Notes: generated by a model from the letters alone, not told the origin. A stretch of 64,000 bases of DNA from Acidobacteriota bacterium (GCA_040754075.1 JBFMDH010000001.1:1-64000), one strand, 5' to 3'; positions 27,418 to 36,952 are shown, numbered from the stretch's first letter. Program-made: numbers and translations.

Positions 27418-27498
27418 GGAAAGCGTAAAGTAAATGGCATTGCAATTGCGATGCAGGCTGAGTGAGCGTTGCTTCCCCACGCAGAAAGAAGTTAATAC

Positions 27499-29778
27499 AT
27501 GCTTGATTTAGAAATTTTCACCGATAAAATTGCTGACAGCGGTCGCCGCTTGATTCGTAAAGCCTACGATGAAGCCAAATCGCGCGACCATAATCAAATC
27601 GCTCCTGAACACTTGCTGATTTCGATAGCCGAGATTGAAAGACCGTTTTTCAATGAAGTCATGCAAAGCCTCAATCTCGACCCGCAGGTTGTCTTGCAGG
27701 CTCTCGATACCAAACTCAGCCAACGCGATTACATTGGACGTGGGATAAAGATGTCTGAATCCTTCAGGACACTATTATCAAACGCCCTTAAACATTCGCA
27801 TGAACGCGGTCGCCGCCTCATCGAATCCACAGACCTCTTTGTCGCTATTTTCAAAGATACCCACGGTTATCCTGTTGAACTATTGAAGCGTTTAGGGGCT
27901 GACCGGGAGATGGTCATGCAAAAAATACAAACCCGCGTGCGTTCTCATGAAGAGAAAGAGGAAAAATATCGTCGCCGTTATGAATTGCCGCCCTATCTCA
28001 AACATTTCGGCGTCAGTCTCAATAAACTCGCCCGGCAAGACAAATTGCCGCCGGTCATCGGACGCAATGAAGAGATTCGTCAGATGATTGAAATCCTCTG
28101 TCACCGTGAACGCGCTAATTCACCGATGCTCGTCGGTGAAGCCGGAGTCGGCAAAACCGCTGTGGTTGAGGGGCTAGCGCGCAAGATTGAACTCGAACCG
28201 GAAACCGTTCCGGCGCGTCTTAGAAACGCACATGTCGTGCAGTTGCAGATGTCCGGTATTGTTGCAGGCACCATGTTGCGCGGGATGTTTGAAGAACGCA
28301 TTCAAGGCATCATCAACGAAGTCAAAGAACGCGACAACCTGATTCTTTTCATTGACGAAGCCCATACCATCATTGGCGCAGGTTCGGCTCTGGGAGCCAG
28401 TTCCGACGCCGCCAACATGTTCAAAAGCGCCCTGGCGCGCGGCGAAATTCGCATCATCGGCGCAACTACGATGACCGAATACAAAGAATATATTTCCGAA
28501 GATGAAGCTCTGGCGCGACGGTTCCGTCTGGTCAAAGTTGATGAACCGTCGGTTGAAGATACGCGAAAAATTCTTGCGGGCATTCGTCCGCGCATCGAGC
28601 GCAATTACTCGGTGACGATTTCCGATGAAGCCATTGAAACCGCTCTGGAAATGGCACCGCGTTATATTCGCAATCTCCACTTGCCGGATAAAGTGATTGG
28701 CTGGTTGGATACCGCTGCGGTGAAGGTTGAAATCAATCAACCCTATCAACCGGAAGTGCGTTCCGAACACATCATTGACGTCATCAGTCAGGAATCGCGC
28801 ATTCCCCGGGATATGATTTTTCGCGATACCAACGACCGCTTCACAGGCATGGAAGAAGCCTTGTCATCACGGGTCATCGGTCAACGCAATTCCATCAGAG
28901 CGGTCACCCAACGCTTACGATTGAACAAGGGTCCGCTTAAAGAAAACTTTTACAAGCCCGATGGCGTGCTGTTGTTTTTAGGACCGACCGGCGTCGGTAA
29001 AACCGAACTTGCGAAAGCCGTCGCTGAATTTATGTTTGGCGAAGACAACAAAATGGTGCGCATCGATATGTCCGAATATCAGGACGGCACCATCGCCATT
29101 GAAAAATTGATTGGTATGCCGCGCGGTATTGTGGGCAGCGAACGCGGCGGCATCTTGACTGAACGCTTGCGCGATAACCCGTACACCGTTCTGCTACTGG
29201 ATGAAATTGAAAAGGCTTCGCCTTACCTGCTCAATCTTTTCCTACAGGCTTTCGATGAAGGCTGGCTGACCGACGGGCGCGGCAAAAAAGTTTATCTTTC
29301 GGATGCGATTATCATCATGACCTCAAATCTTGGGTCGGAGAATTTCAAAAAGTATATGAAGCCACTCGGCTTTGGCAGAAAATCGCTTGCTGATGTTGAA
29401 CAGATCAGCCGCGAAGTGATTAAAGCCGCCGAAGACCGCTTCTCGCCGGAATTCCGCAACCGCATAGATGAAATCGTCGTCTTTGCGCCGCTAACCAAAG
29501 ATGAAGTGAAACAAATCGCTGAACTTTATTTGAGCAAAATCAAACGCCAGATGCTCAGGCAAGGGAAGAAAGTTGAACTGAGTGGAACCGCGCTTGATTA
29601 CCTCGTTGAAAAAGGCTTCAGCCCGGCATATGGGGCGCGCTTCCTCAAACGCACGATTGATGAATTGGTCAAACTGCCGATCACCACGCGCTGGAAAGAC
29701 GCCAACGATTTTTACGTCGATTTCGTAGATGAAGAACTTAAAATCATCGTCAACGATGCCTTTGCTCTGGTTGAATAA
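27499..29778 (+). CDS. ClpA/ClpC-like AAA+ unfoldase
   Basis: Hsp100 ATPase of 759 residues, the length of ClpA. It has a Clp-N double repeat (residues about 5-145), a first AAA+ module with Walker A GEAGVGKT (about 213) and Walker B ILFIDEAHT, and a second module with GPTGVGKT (about 494) and VLLLDEIEKA. There is no ClpB coiled-coil M-domain between them. An LGF tripeptide at about 622 sits where the ClpP-docking (I/V/L)GF loop lies in ClpA, ClpC and ClpX, so it likely feeds a ClpP protease encoded elsewhere. It has its own promoter and a strong terminator. Confidence 0.9.
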   Translation: MLDLEIFTDKIADSGRRLIRKAYDEAKSRDHNQIAPEHLLISIAEIERPFFNEVMQSLNLDPQVVLQALDTKLSQRDYIGRGIKMSESFRTLLSNALKHSHERGRRLIESTDLFVAIFKDTHGYPVELLKRLGADREMVMQKIQTRVRSHEEKEEKYRRRYELPPYLKHFGVSLNKLARQDKLPPVIGRNEEIRQMIEILCHRERANSPMLVGEAGVGKTAVVEGLARKIELEPETVPARLRNAHVVQLQMSGIVAGTMLRGMFEERIQGIINEVKERDNLILFIDEAHTIIGAGSALGASSDAANMFKSALARGEIRIIGATTMTEYKEYISEDEALARRFRLVKVDEPSVEDTRKILAGIRPRIERNYSVTISDEAIETALEMAPRYIRNLHLPDKVIGWLDTAAVKVEINQPYQPEVRSEHIIDVISQESRIPRDMIFRDTNDRFTGMEEALSSRVIGQRNSIRAVTQRLRLNKGPLKENFYKPDGVLLFLGPTGVGKTELAKAVAEFMFGEDNKMVRIDMSEYQDGTIAIEKLIGMPRGIVGSERGGILTERLRDNPYTVLLLDEIEKASPYLLNLFLQAFDEGWLTDGRGKKVYLSDAIIIMTSNLGSENFKKYMKPLGFGRKSLADVEQISREVIKAAEDRFSPEFRNRIDEIVVFAPLTKDEVKQIAELYLSKIKRQMLRQGKKVELSGTALDYLVEKGFSPAYGARFLKRTIDELVKLPITTRWKDANDFYVDFVDEELKIIVNDAFALVE

Positions 29779-29812
29779 GCGAGACACTTGCCATCGGAAA
29801 TTTAAGAAAACC

Positions 29813-29844
29813 AAAGGCGCGAATTTAGCTCGCGCCTTTTTTTT
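29813..29844 (+). terminator. rho-independent terminator after the Clp ATPase
   Basis: A 10-bp stem (AAAGGCGCGA with TCGCGCCTTT), a 7-base loop and a run of eight T. Confidence 0.92.
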
Positions 29845-29858
29845 GTTCGCCAGGCGAA

Positions 29859-29867
29859 TGCTATAAT
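29859..29867 (+). promoter_or_regulatory. extended -10 promoter
   Basis: TGCTATAAT is a perfect TGnTATAAT extended -10. It lies immediately after the Clp terminator and 40 bases before the GTG start at 29907. No good -35 box is seen, as is usual for extended -10 promoters. Confidence 0.55.
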
Positions 29868-29906
29868 TTGTCGAACCATAACGAGTTTTTGCCCAAAGGA
29901 GAATTC

Positions 29907-30701
29907 GTGAAAATTGCAACGTTTTTCATTGTTTTATTCACATCCATTTTTTCTCTCCCCATATTAATTCAGGCACAGGGAGAAAATGATAAAGCCAAAG
30001 CCGAAGCCTTGATACGCGATGCCATCAAGGTGCGCGGCGGCGCAGCCTATTTAAAAATTCGCACCCTCATCGGTCGCGGGCAATATACGGCATTTGAAAA
30101 AGGAGTGTCGGGTATACCGACGGAATTTGTTGATTACATCGTTTACCCAGACCGCGAGCGCACGGAATTCGGCAAAGGCGACAGCAAATATATTCAAACC
30201 AATTTCGGCGATGAGGGCTGGATTTATGACGGGGCGCAAAAGATGATTCGGGCGCAGACCGAAGAACAGGTTAAAGCGTTCAGAGTCAATCTGCGCCACG
30301 ATTTGGATGCCATCTTAAAATACGCCTGGCAGGAAACCGGCGCCGAACTGGTTTATGTCGGCAGGCGCGAAATCTGGCGCAATCAATTTTCCGAAGCCGT
30401 GCGCATCAATTATAGTGACGGGCTTTCGGTGACTTTGTATTTCGATACGCGCACGAAGTTCCCGTTGATGAGCGAATATCGAACGCAACAAAAGGATGAA
30501 GACGGCAACACCCGCATCATTGATAATCAGGTGCGTTTCGCCCGCTGGATTAATTACAATGGCGTGCAATTTTCTACCACCCAGGATGTTTATCGCAACG
30601 GCGTACAAGCGGCGCGGGTGTTTTATGATTCGGTCAGTTTCGATGCGCAGGTTCCCGATAAACTTTTTGCCAAACCCAATAATATTAAAGAAGTGAAATA
30701 G
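29907..30701 (+). CDS. exported LolA-like protein of unknown function
   Basis: About 264 residues. GTG 29907 is chosen because AAAGGAG lies six bases upstream and a signal peptide (VKIATFFIVLFTSIFSLP...AQ) follows. The mature part (AIKVRGGAAYLKIRTLIGRG, EGWIYDGAQKMIRAQTEEQV, LYFDTRTKFPLMSEY) has the alternating beta-strand pattern of LolA/outer-membrane lipoprotein-sorting-like exported proteins common in Acidobacteriota. No catalytic motif is seen. It is followed by a heptamer element and then the M15-like gene. Confidence 0.75.
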   Translation: MKIATFFIVLFTSIFSLPILIQAQGENDKAKAEALIRDAIKVRGGAAYLKIRTLIGRGQYTAFEKGVSGIPTEFVDYIVYPDRERTEFGKGDSKYIQTNFGDEGWIYDGAQKMIRAQTEEQVKAFRVNLRHDLDAILKYAWQETGAELVYVGRREIWRNQFSEAVRINYSDGLSVTLYFDTRTKFPLMSEYRTQQKDEDGNTRIIDNQVRFARWINYNGVQFSTTQDVYRNGVQAARVFYDSVSFDAQVPDKLFAKPNNIKEVK

Positions 30702-30702
30702 A

Positions 30703-30826
30703 AAGTCAGTAGTCAGTAGTCCGTAGCCTTCTGATTTTGAGATGTGTTGTTATTATCACAAAACAAATCATAAATGATGAAAAATCAATTACCGACTACC
30801 GACTACTGACTACCGACCACGGACTA
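30703..30826. repeat. inverted heptamer-array element (GTCAGTA/GTCCGTA words)
   Basis: The left arm 30703-30728 reads GTCAGTA, GTCAGTA, GTCCGTA. The right arm 30791-30826 is the inverse (GTCCGTG, GTCGGTA, GTCAGTA, GTCGGTA on the minus strand). The right arm ends exactly at the start codon of the next gene. Confidence 0.8.
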
Positions 30827-31564
30827 ATGACCAAATTATCTGATATTGCCGCAATGCTTCATTCACCCGTCGAAAAACGTTTGTTTGCCGAATACGGCGC
30901 GATATTCATAACTCGGGCTACCCCACCGCCGACCATTATTTTTACCGATGCCGATGCCGTCGATAATTTTCAGATAACGCTCGATACCCGTAAAGCAACA
31001 TTCGGTGAATACGAAATCGAGTTGCAGCGTGAAGCTTGCGACGCGCTGCTGGCTGCCGCCTACGAAGCTGCGCAAACGGGATTAACCATTTCGGCGCGCG
31101 CTGCAGACGCCGGGCGCAGGTCTTATGCCGACACCGTTGGTCTGTGGTTAAGAAATGTGGGTCGCGGACTTGAGCACTGGCTGAAATTGGAAAAGCTTGA
31201 TGCGAATCACGTCGCAGCGATTCAATCGCTTTCGCCAGCAGAACAAGTCAGTGTGATTTTAGAATTGGAAGACCGTGAGCAAATTTATTTCGGCACCTTC
31301 TTTGATAAATCGATTCTTTATTCAGTCGCGGCACCCGGCGCTTCACAACATCTATCCATGCTGGCTTTCGATGTGATGGAATATCAGGACAGTGAAGTCG
31401 AGCGGAGGTTAAACGCCCAGGGTTGGTTTCGTACAGTGGTCAATGATTTGCCACATTTCACTTACCTGGGACATGCAGAAAAAGCGTTACCCGAACTTGG
31501 GTTGCATAAAGTTTCCCGCCTATATGGTGAATCGAATTTCAGTTTTTGGATTCCCGCATTGTGA
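30827..31564 (+). CDS. peptidase M15 (D-Ala-D-Ala carboxypeptidase)-like protein
   Basis: 245 residues from ATG 30827; upstream in-frame residues would be encoded by the heptamer element. The sequence keeps the M15/VanY pattern: an Arg-Ser-Tyr loop (AGRRSYAD, near residue 97), then SQHLSMLAFD giving zinc ligands H175 and D182 with the family's 7-residue spacing, and PHFTYLG giving the third ligand H210. The catalytic Glu three residues before the last His is Asp (D207). The Gly of the usual SxHxxGxAxD motif is also replaced. It may be a variant enzyme or inactive. No signal peptide is visible, which is odd for a peptidoglycan enzyme. Confidence 0.65.
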   Translation: MTKLSDIAAMLHSPVEKRLFAEYGAIFITRATPPPTIIFTDADAVDNFQITLDTRKATFGEYEIELQREACDALLAAAYEAAQTGLTISARAADAGRRSYADTVGLWLRNVGRGLEHWLKLEKLDANHVAAIQSLSPAEQVSVILELEDREQIYFGTFFDKSILYSVAAPGASQHLSMLAFDVMEYQDSEVERRLNAQGWFRTVVNDLPHFTYLGHAEKALPELGLHKVSRLYGESNFSFWIPAL

Positions 31565-31603
31565 TGGTTGAGTAATGAAGCAAGGGTCGAGGATTTGAGG
31601 GAT

Positions 31604-31634
31604 GAGAAAGAAAGCGCCACTCGGTTGCGGCGCT
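31604..31634 (-). terminator. probable terminator for the 31646 gene
   Basis: Read on the minus strand: AGCGCC, a 10-base loop and GGCGCT, followed by the T-rich TTCTTTCTC. It lies just beyond the stop of the exported protein. The stem is only six pairs. Confidence 0.5.
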
Positions 31635-31645
31635 CTCTGGTGATT

Positions 31646-32335
31646 TCAATTCTTAATCGGTTGATTACCGTTTTCAACCTGCACGCCATTTACATACTTG
31701 TTGGTGGTTTGGGGAGTGGTATCGCCTGCGTTTACCCTTTGCAGGATTTGCAGAATTTCCGCAAACAGGGTTTGGTTTTCAGTTGCATTTCTTTTAATGG
31801 TTCCCGCATCCATCACCAATTTTCCCTGAAGGCTTTGCAAGGTGAGAATCAATTGCGATTGATTGCCTTTTTTGGATACATCAACCAGATAGCGCGGTAC
31901 CTGGTCGTCCGAAAAACGGGTAATCAGGGGTTTGGTTTGACCGACGGATTCATCGCTTGCCGCAAACTTTAAAGCCGCTTGAAAAATCGCTTCCAACACG
32001 GGCATTTCGCGAAGCGCAACCTGGTCTGTGGTGTATTGCCCATATTCGTCTGAAATCAGAATCGTAAAGTTTCCCGGTCGCTCGGTGATGGGTGCCATAT
32101 AGAAACTGGCTCCCGTAGGCGGTTTACCTTTTTTGGCGTGCATCTTTTGCAGTTGCTCTTCGGTTAAAGGTTTTTCGGGTTTTTTGGCGGGCAATGGTTG
32201 CCTGGGCGCGGGCGGAGATTTCGGTTGCAGTGGGGGAGTTTGTGATGGCCCATTTTCCTGTGCCCAGATATTGCAAGCCATAAGCGTTGTGAAAATAACT
32301 AAGCAAAATAATCTAATAAAATACTTAGGATGCAT
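31646..32335 (-). CDS. exported protein of unknown function, proline-rich N-region
   Basis: 229 residues with a signal peptide (MHPKYFIRLFCLVIFTTLM...IWAQ). A Pro/Lys-rich linker (PPLQPKSPPAPRQPLPAKKP) is followed by a roughly 140-residue domain (GASFYMAPITERPGNFTILI, RYLVDVSKKGNQSQLILTL). I recognise no family. It is last in the minus-strand run that includes the flippase and glycosyltransferase. It could belong to that unit, but there is a 60-base gap and no overlap. Confidence 0.65.
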   Translation of the reverse strand: MHPKYFIRLFCLVIFTTLMACNIWAQENGPSQTPPLQPKSPPAPRQPLPAKKPEKPLTEEQLQKMHAKKGKPPTGASFYMAPITERPGNFTILISDEYGQYTTDQVALREMPVLEAIFQAALKFAASDESVGQTKPLITRFSDDQVPRYLVDVSKKGNQSQLILTLQSLQGKLVMDAGTIKRNATENQTLFAEILQILQRVNAGDTTPQTTNKYVNGVQVENGNQPIKN

Positions 32336-32396
32336 TTAAAACCTCATTCAATAAATTCGTTGATTAAAAACGTCCAAACTTTTTTCGGGTTGCATT

Positions 32397-33413
32397 TTAT
32401 GTTTTTGAAATTTCAAGGACTTCTTCGTTTACAGCCAGGTCATTACTGCCATCTTTATCAATCTCCGGCGCGGCACTGCCCTTTAGGACATAAATGATGC
32501 CGCCGGGTAAACTCGTCGCCACCATCACGCCCAGCCAGAGTAATCCAAGAGTGGCGGCTTGCGGTTCGGTTGCGCCTACGGATTCAAAAAATATTTTATA
32601 AGAATATTCGCGCCACCCCGTACCGGCTACCGATAGCGGATTCATGCTGATTAAGCTGATTGCCGGAATAAACACCATGAAATCAAACCAGCCATTGGTG
32701 GTATGCAAATCAATCGATTGCGCGACCAGAATATTGGCATAGACACCGCCGATTTGAATGATTAACGAAAGCAGTAAAGCGAAGGTTAAAACTTTTCCCT
32801 GCCCGCGGTAAGCATTAACGGAATTGAACAGGCTTTCAACCTTTTCATCCACGCTTTTCATTTTTGTCAGGCTGAGCAACCGATGCAGCAAGTTATAGGT
32901 CGGGCGATAAAAGATCGCCAGATTGGCAAACGCAAAGGCAATCATAATGAGCAGGAAAATCGGCGCCAGCGCAATGCCGTTGATGCTGGTTCCGGCGTAG
33001 GCTGCAATGACGGTTGCCATGATTAACAAAGCGCCCATTCCCAAATCTCTATCCAGAAAAACCGAGGCTGTGGAATGGCTCAGTCGGCGCGCTTCTTTAT
33101 GCAAATAGTAAATACGCACGGCATCGCCGCCAATCGCCGTCGGCAAGAAGAGATTGAAATACATGCCGAGAAAATAGAGGGATAGAATTTTCGGAAAGCC
33201 GATTTTGAGTCCAAGTGGTTTGAGTAATATAAACCAGCGGTAGGCGCTTAAACCTTGTACGACGAAATAGGATAAGACCGCAAAAATGAAGTAAAGTGGA
33301 TGGGCATTTTGTAAGGTTTCCCAGAGCGTTTTCGCGCCAACTTTACGAGCGATAAAAAAGAGGATGCCGAAACTGACGACAAACTTTAACACCGTAATAA
33401 CGGTTTTTTTCAT
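32397..33413 (-). CDS. lysylphosphatidylglycerol synthase TM-like / flippase-like membrane protein
   Basis: A 338-residue integral membrane protein with about eight hydrophobic helices. The blocks SYFVVQGLSAYRWFILLKPLG, quoted in part as SYFVVQGLSAYRW, plus LFLPTAIGGDAVRIYYLHKE and VFLDRDLGMGALL are diagnostic of the UPF0104/LPG-synthase TM family (AglD/MprF-type flippase domain). Members are linked to lipid or glycolipid movement across the membrane. It starts eight bases after the ArnT-like glycosyltransferase gene, so they are probably co-transcribed and may act in one lipid-linked sugar pathway. Confidence 0.87.
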   Translation of the reverse strand: MKKTVITVLKFVVSFGILFFIARKVGAKTLWETLQNAHPLYFIFAVLSYFVVQGLSAYRWFILLKPLGLKIGFPKILSLYFLGMYFNLFLPTAIGGDAVRIYYLHKEARRLSHSTASVFLDRDLGMGALLIMATVIAAYAGTSINGIALAPIFLLIMIAFAFANLAIFYRPTYNLLHRLLSLTKMKSVDEKVESLFNSVNAYRGQGKVLTFALLLSLIIQIGGVYANILVAQSIDLHTTNGWFDFMVFIPAISLISMNPLSVAGTGWREYSYKIFFESVGATEPQAATLGLLWLGVMVATSLPGGIIYVLKGSAAPEIDKDGSNDLAVNEEVLEISKT

Positions 33414-33421
33414 TAAAAGAG

Positions 33422-35158
33422 TTACTCCGATTTATTCGTAATCAATACCACTTGGGGCAAGTCTCTTTGGTTAAACAGAGTCCTTAACTTTACTTGAAAA
33501 ACCGGACGTGTCGCAAGAGTTCGTGTGGGAGTAGTAAAGCGCCCTTTTAAGGCTTCGTAGTGGTCTTGGCTGATGATGCAATAGACTTCCGGGTGATTTG
33601 CCAACGCCTGGATTAACTCATCCGGTTGATAGTATTCAAAAATCGGTTTCTGTAAATAAAACACCATGCTTGGCGAGGCGACGGCGTAATAACCGACCTG
33701 AGCATCCGGGCTGGCTTCGGTCTTAATCACCTCGCACAACGCGCGCACCGGCTTGTAACGTTCAAAATCGGGAAGCGTCCATAAAACAAAAATCCAATTC
33801 AACACCACGAAAGTCATCGCCAAGCTAGCAACCGAGGCAAACGGGTTTTTACGGATAGCCATCAAGCTAATCGTTAAGCCGCCGAGCAGCGCGATTAAAG
33901 CAATGGCGAATTCACCTGCCAGTTGGTATTCCGGTGCTGCATTGCCAATGACATAAAACAACAGCATGCCGAGCAGCGCAACGAAAATGCCAAGCGCCAT
34001 GATGAGGCGTTGATAAACAATGGCATTGACCTTTTCTGTAGATAAAAAATTAGCGATGACAATGCCGACAAGGCTTGCCGCCGCCGTATAGATTGGCGAG
34101 ATATAGAGGTCTTCTTTGTTGCTCGACAGCGAATAAAAGCCGACGATGACCGCAATCCAGATGATCAGTAAAGCGGTTTGCGGATGTTGATTGGCATAAA
34201 TTTTCAATCGCTCAAAAAGCGCGGGCTGATTGGTGAGATGAATTGCGGTTGCCGCTTTTTTCCAATACCGTTCGCCAAATCTTTTTAATAAAAAAAATAT
34301 TTTTGCAAGCACGGGAAAGAATAAAAAGAATGACCACGGGAACAGATCGCCGAGCATGACCGGCAGGTAAAAAAAATAACCGCGTCGCGGACCCCAGATA
34401 GGCTCTGTGTAACGCGAGAGATTATCTTTGAGCAGAAATGTTTTGATATAAACCAAGCCGTGTTCAAAATAGATTGCCGCGTACCACGGCAAGACAATCG
34501 CTGCGACAATCAACACTCCTGACGGCAAATATATTGCGCGGATTTTTTTGAGTTGTCCGGTGATGGTTAAATAAATCGTAAACGCAATGGCGGGAAGCAA
34601 AAGTGCGACGGGACCTTTCGTCAGGACGCCAAGCCCTGCTGAAACATACATCAACATCAGAAAAAGTTTTCGACGTTCGGGATATTTTTCCGCGAGCGCA
34701 AAAAACAGCAAGGTCAGCCCCATAAACATAGCAATATAGACATCGATGATGATGCGCCGCGAAAACATCACAAAGCGCGGCAGGGTGGCAAGGGCGATTG
34801 CTGCAAAGAGTCCCGCTTGGCTGGAATGCGCCGCGCGCCCCAGAAAAAATGCGGTCAAAATCATTGCCAGCGCGCCCAAAGCCAGAGGTAACCGCTCGGT
34901 TGCTTCCGAAACCCCGAACAGTTTATAAAATGCCGCGACCACCCAGTAACAGAGCGGTGGTTTATTAAATCGCGGTTTGAAATTGAAACTGGGATTGAGG
35001 TAATCACCCGCGGCAATCATCTCTCGCGGGGTCTCGGCATAAAAGGCTTCGTTGGCATCCCACAAAGATGACGCGCCGAGTTTGATGAAATAAGGCGCGA
35101 TTGCCAGCACTAAAATGATGAGCAGGATGGATGGCTTCGTGGTTAAAAGAATTTTCAT
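33422..35158 (-). CDS. ArnT-like family 39/83 glycosyltransferase
   Basis: Integral membrane transferase of about 578 residues with 11-13 predicted helices. The N-terminal loop SSLWDANEAFYAETPREM contains the acidic residues that are catalytic in PMT/ArnT enzymes, and RFNKPPLCYW is the second family block. Such enzymes move a sugar from a polyprenyl-phosphate carrier to lipid or protein on the outer face of the inner membrane. ATG 35158 is used: the in-frame TTG at 35185 falls in the terminator stem upstream. The acceptor is unknown. It neighbours a flippase-like gene. Confidence 0.87.
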   Translation of the reverse strand: MKILLTTKPSILLIILVLAIAPYFIKLGASSLWDANEAFYAETPREMIAAGDYLNPSFNFKPRFNKPPLCYWVVAAFYKLFGVSEATERLPLALGALAMILTAFFLGRAAHSSQAGLFAAIALATLPRFVMFSRRIIIDVYIAMFMGLTLLFFALAEKYPERRKLFLMLMYVSAGLGVLTKGPVALLLPAIAFTIYLTITGQLKKIRAIYLPSGVLIVAAIVLPWYAAIYFEHGLVYIKTFLLKDNLSRYTEPIWGPRRGYFFYLPVMLGDLFPWSFFLFFPVLAKIFFLLKRFGERYWKKAATAIHLTNQPALFERLKIYANQHPQTALLIIWIAVIVGFYSLSSNKEDLYISPIYTAAASLVGIVIANFLSTEKVNAIVYQRLIMALGIFVALLGMLLFYVIGNAAPEYQLAGEFAIALIALLGGLTISLMAIRKNPFASVASLAMTFVVLNWIFVLWTLPDFERYKPVRALCEVIKTEASPDAQVGYYAVASPSMVFYLQKPIFEYYQPDELIQALANHPEVYCIISQDHYEALKGRFTTPTRTLATRPVFQVKLRTLFNQRDLPQVVLITNKSE

Positions 35159-35183
35159 CAGGGCAATATTGAGCAATGATTTC

Positions 35184-35217
35184 AAAAGGCAGTCAGGAGT
35201 TTGCCTGACTGCCTTTT
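35184..35217. terminator. bidirectional terminator between HtrA-like and ArnT-like genes
   Basis: A perfect 14-bp stem (AAAAGGCAGTCAGG with CCTGACTGCCTTTT) has a 6-base loop. The T-rich 3' side (CCTTTTG) works on either strand. It ends the sigma/anti-sigma/HtrA-like unit. Confidence 0.85.
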
Positions 35218-35233
35218 GAAAATCAATGACAGC

Positions 35234-36910
35234 TTATTGACCTTTGATGGTGATCGAGAGGGATTGTTGCTTGCGGAAAACTTTCAAAGTTTTATTGCCT
35301 TGAGGGCTGGCGAATTGTGATTTCAGTTCAGCGCAGGTCACGACCTTTTTAGAAGTGCCAAGCAATATATCAGGGGTTTTCAGTCCTGCAGTGTCAGCCG
35401 AGCTGCCTTTCACCACTTCAATCACGTAAAGGGTGCGCGCCATCGGTGAGGGAATCCCCCAACTGGCAGCCAACTGCGGCGTCAGTACACGTGCCGTAAA
35501 TCCCGCATTGAAGCTACAGGTTTGTGCCGCCTGCATATTCTTTACATTACTCGGATCAGGAACATTTGAAATTTGATTGCCGGTATAGCCAAGGGCGCGC
35601 AGGCGATCAAACAACTGATTGAATTCCAATTGCAGTTCTCTCAGTGCTTCGGTTTTTTCCTGTGAATTGGGAGATGCAGAATAGCTCCTCAATTGTGCCC
35701 CCAATTCTTCGCGGCGTCTCAACAGTTCATCAATTTGCGCGGCTTCGGATTTTGCCTGCACGGTTGGTTCCCAAAGCATTAACTCAAAACTTTGTTCGCT
35801 CAGGGGTCGTGCGCCGAGTTCAACATTTAGCTCCAGCGGTTTCTGTTGACGAAACATTCGCAATTTGACTCTGCTGCCTGATGGCGAAGAAGCGAGCAAC
35901 TGGCTTAGATCGCCGGTACTGATGACATTGAAATCATTAAACCCGACGATGACATCATCGGGCAAAATGCCGCCGCTTGCCGCAGGGCTGCCCGCGGTCA
36001 CTTCTTTTACCACCACGCCGGCTTTGACTTCAGCGCCAAGTGCCGCTTTTTCCTGTGAAGAAAGTTGAAAAGGACTGACGCCTTTGACGCCCAGCCATCC
36101 CGAAGGGACGCTGTCTTTTTTATCAATCACGCGCTTGGCGATGGTCGAGCGAATCAATTCGATAGGAAAAAGGTAAGCGCGTCCGACGCCCGCATACTGC
36201 GCCAGACCGACGAGTTGATCGTCAACGCTGGTCACCACCGCGCTATCGTTACGCGAAAACAGCTTGGCTGAACGCACCGTCATGATGCCGCGAACTTTGG
36301 TGTACGGGCTGGTGGTATCGATTTCGCCATTCAACGATTTGATTAATGGCGAAAGGGCAATCGGCGCTTGTGGATTACTGGTTGGCAGAGGTTGAGTTAC
36401 ATCGGTGCTGAGAATTTTGACGAGTTTCCCTTGTTTGATTTCCGCAGGTGCAGTAGAGGGCGCGATTTTTAACGATGGCGCTTGCAAAACGGCAAAACCC
36501 GAAGGGCTATCCAGCCCGATAAAGGTCGCGGGAAGACTTGTGCCTTCGCCGGTAATGATCGTAATGTTTTGCTCTTTATCGAGTGGGTCAAGGTTGACGA
36601 GCCGCGTCACGATATGACCGGTTTCATCAATCACTGCGCCCGTAGTGATATTATAAGAATACTGCGGCATCGAATCCGGCACGGCTACTTTGTTATTGTT
36701 GCCTCTGTAGCGTTGCAATAATTTATTGACATCGATTTTATGAACCACATAAACCACCCAGGGTTTGATCGGTTGCGTGGTGTTTTGTTGAAATTGAATC
36801 ACCACCTGCCCGTTTTCGGTCTGCGTCGTGGCGGGCGCGGACTTTTCTTGAGCGAAAGCCATCGCGGCTGTAGACAGAATGATATTAATAAGGAAAAACT
36901 TCTTGATCAT
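35234..36910 (-). CDS. degenerate HtrA-like protein with two PDZ domains
   Basis: About 558 residues with a signal peptide (MIKKFFLINIILSTAAMAFAQ, start 36910). Residues about 80-270 follow the trypsin-like HtrA layout (TTGAVIDETGHIVTRLVN, FIGLDSPSGFAVLQAP), but the catalytic His position (usually NAHV/NYHV) reads RLVN, the Asp motif is lost and no GNSGGP active-site Ser is present. It is therefore probably not a protease. The first PDZ domain is at about 280-370 (SGWLGVKGVSPFQL, AASGGILPDDVIVGFND). The second is at the C-terminus (GSSADTAGLKTPDILLG). Between them lies a Glu-rich helical stretch. It follows the anti-sigma gene by 42 bases, suggesting a sensor or scaffold in envelope stress. 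Confidence 0.83.
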   Translation of the reverse strand: MIKKFFLINIILSTAAMAFAQEKSAPATTQTENGQVVIQFQQNTTQPIKPWVVYVVHKIDVNKLLQRYRGNNNKVAVPDSMPQYSYNITTGAVIDETGHIVTRLVNLDPLDKEQNITIITGEGTSLPATFIGLDSPSGFAVLQAPSLKIAPSTAPAEIKQGKLVKILSTDVTQPLPTSNPQAPIALSPLIKSLNGEIDTTSPYTKVRGIMTVRSAKLFSRNDSAVVTSVDDQLVGLAQYAGVGRAYLFPIELIRSTIAKRVIDKKDSVPSGWLGVKGVSPFQLSSQEKAALGAEVKAGVVVKEVTAGSPAASGGILPDDVIVGFNDFNVISTGDLSQLLASSPSGSRVKLRMFRQQKPLELNVELGARPLSEQSFELMLWEPTVQAKSEAAQIDELLRRREELGAQLRSYSASPNSQEKTEALRELQLEFNQLFDRLRALGYTGNQISNVPDPSNVKNMQAAQTCSFNAGFTARVLTPQLAASWGIPSPMARTLYVIEVVKGSSADTAGLKTPDILLGTSKKVVTCAELKSQFASPQGNKTLKVFRKQQSLSITIKGQ

Positions 36911-36952
36911 TGCTTGATAAATCCAGACTGCTTTTTGGTACAAATATCCTGA

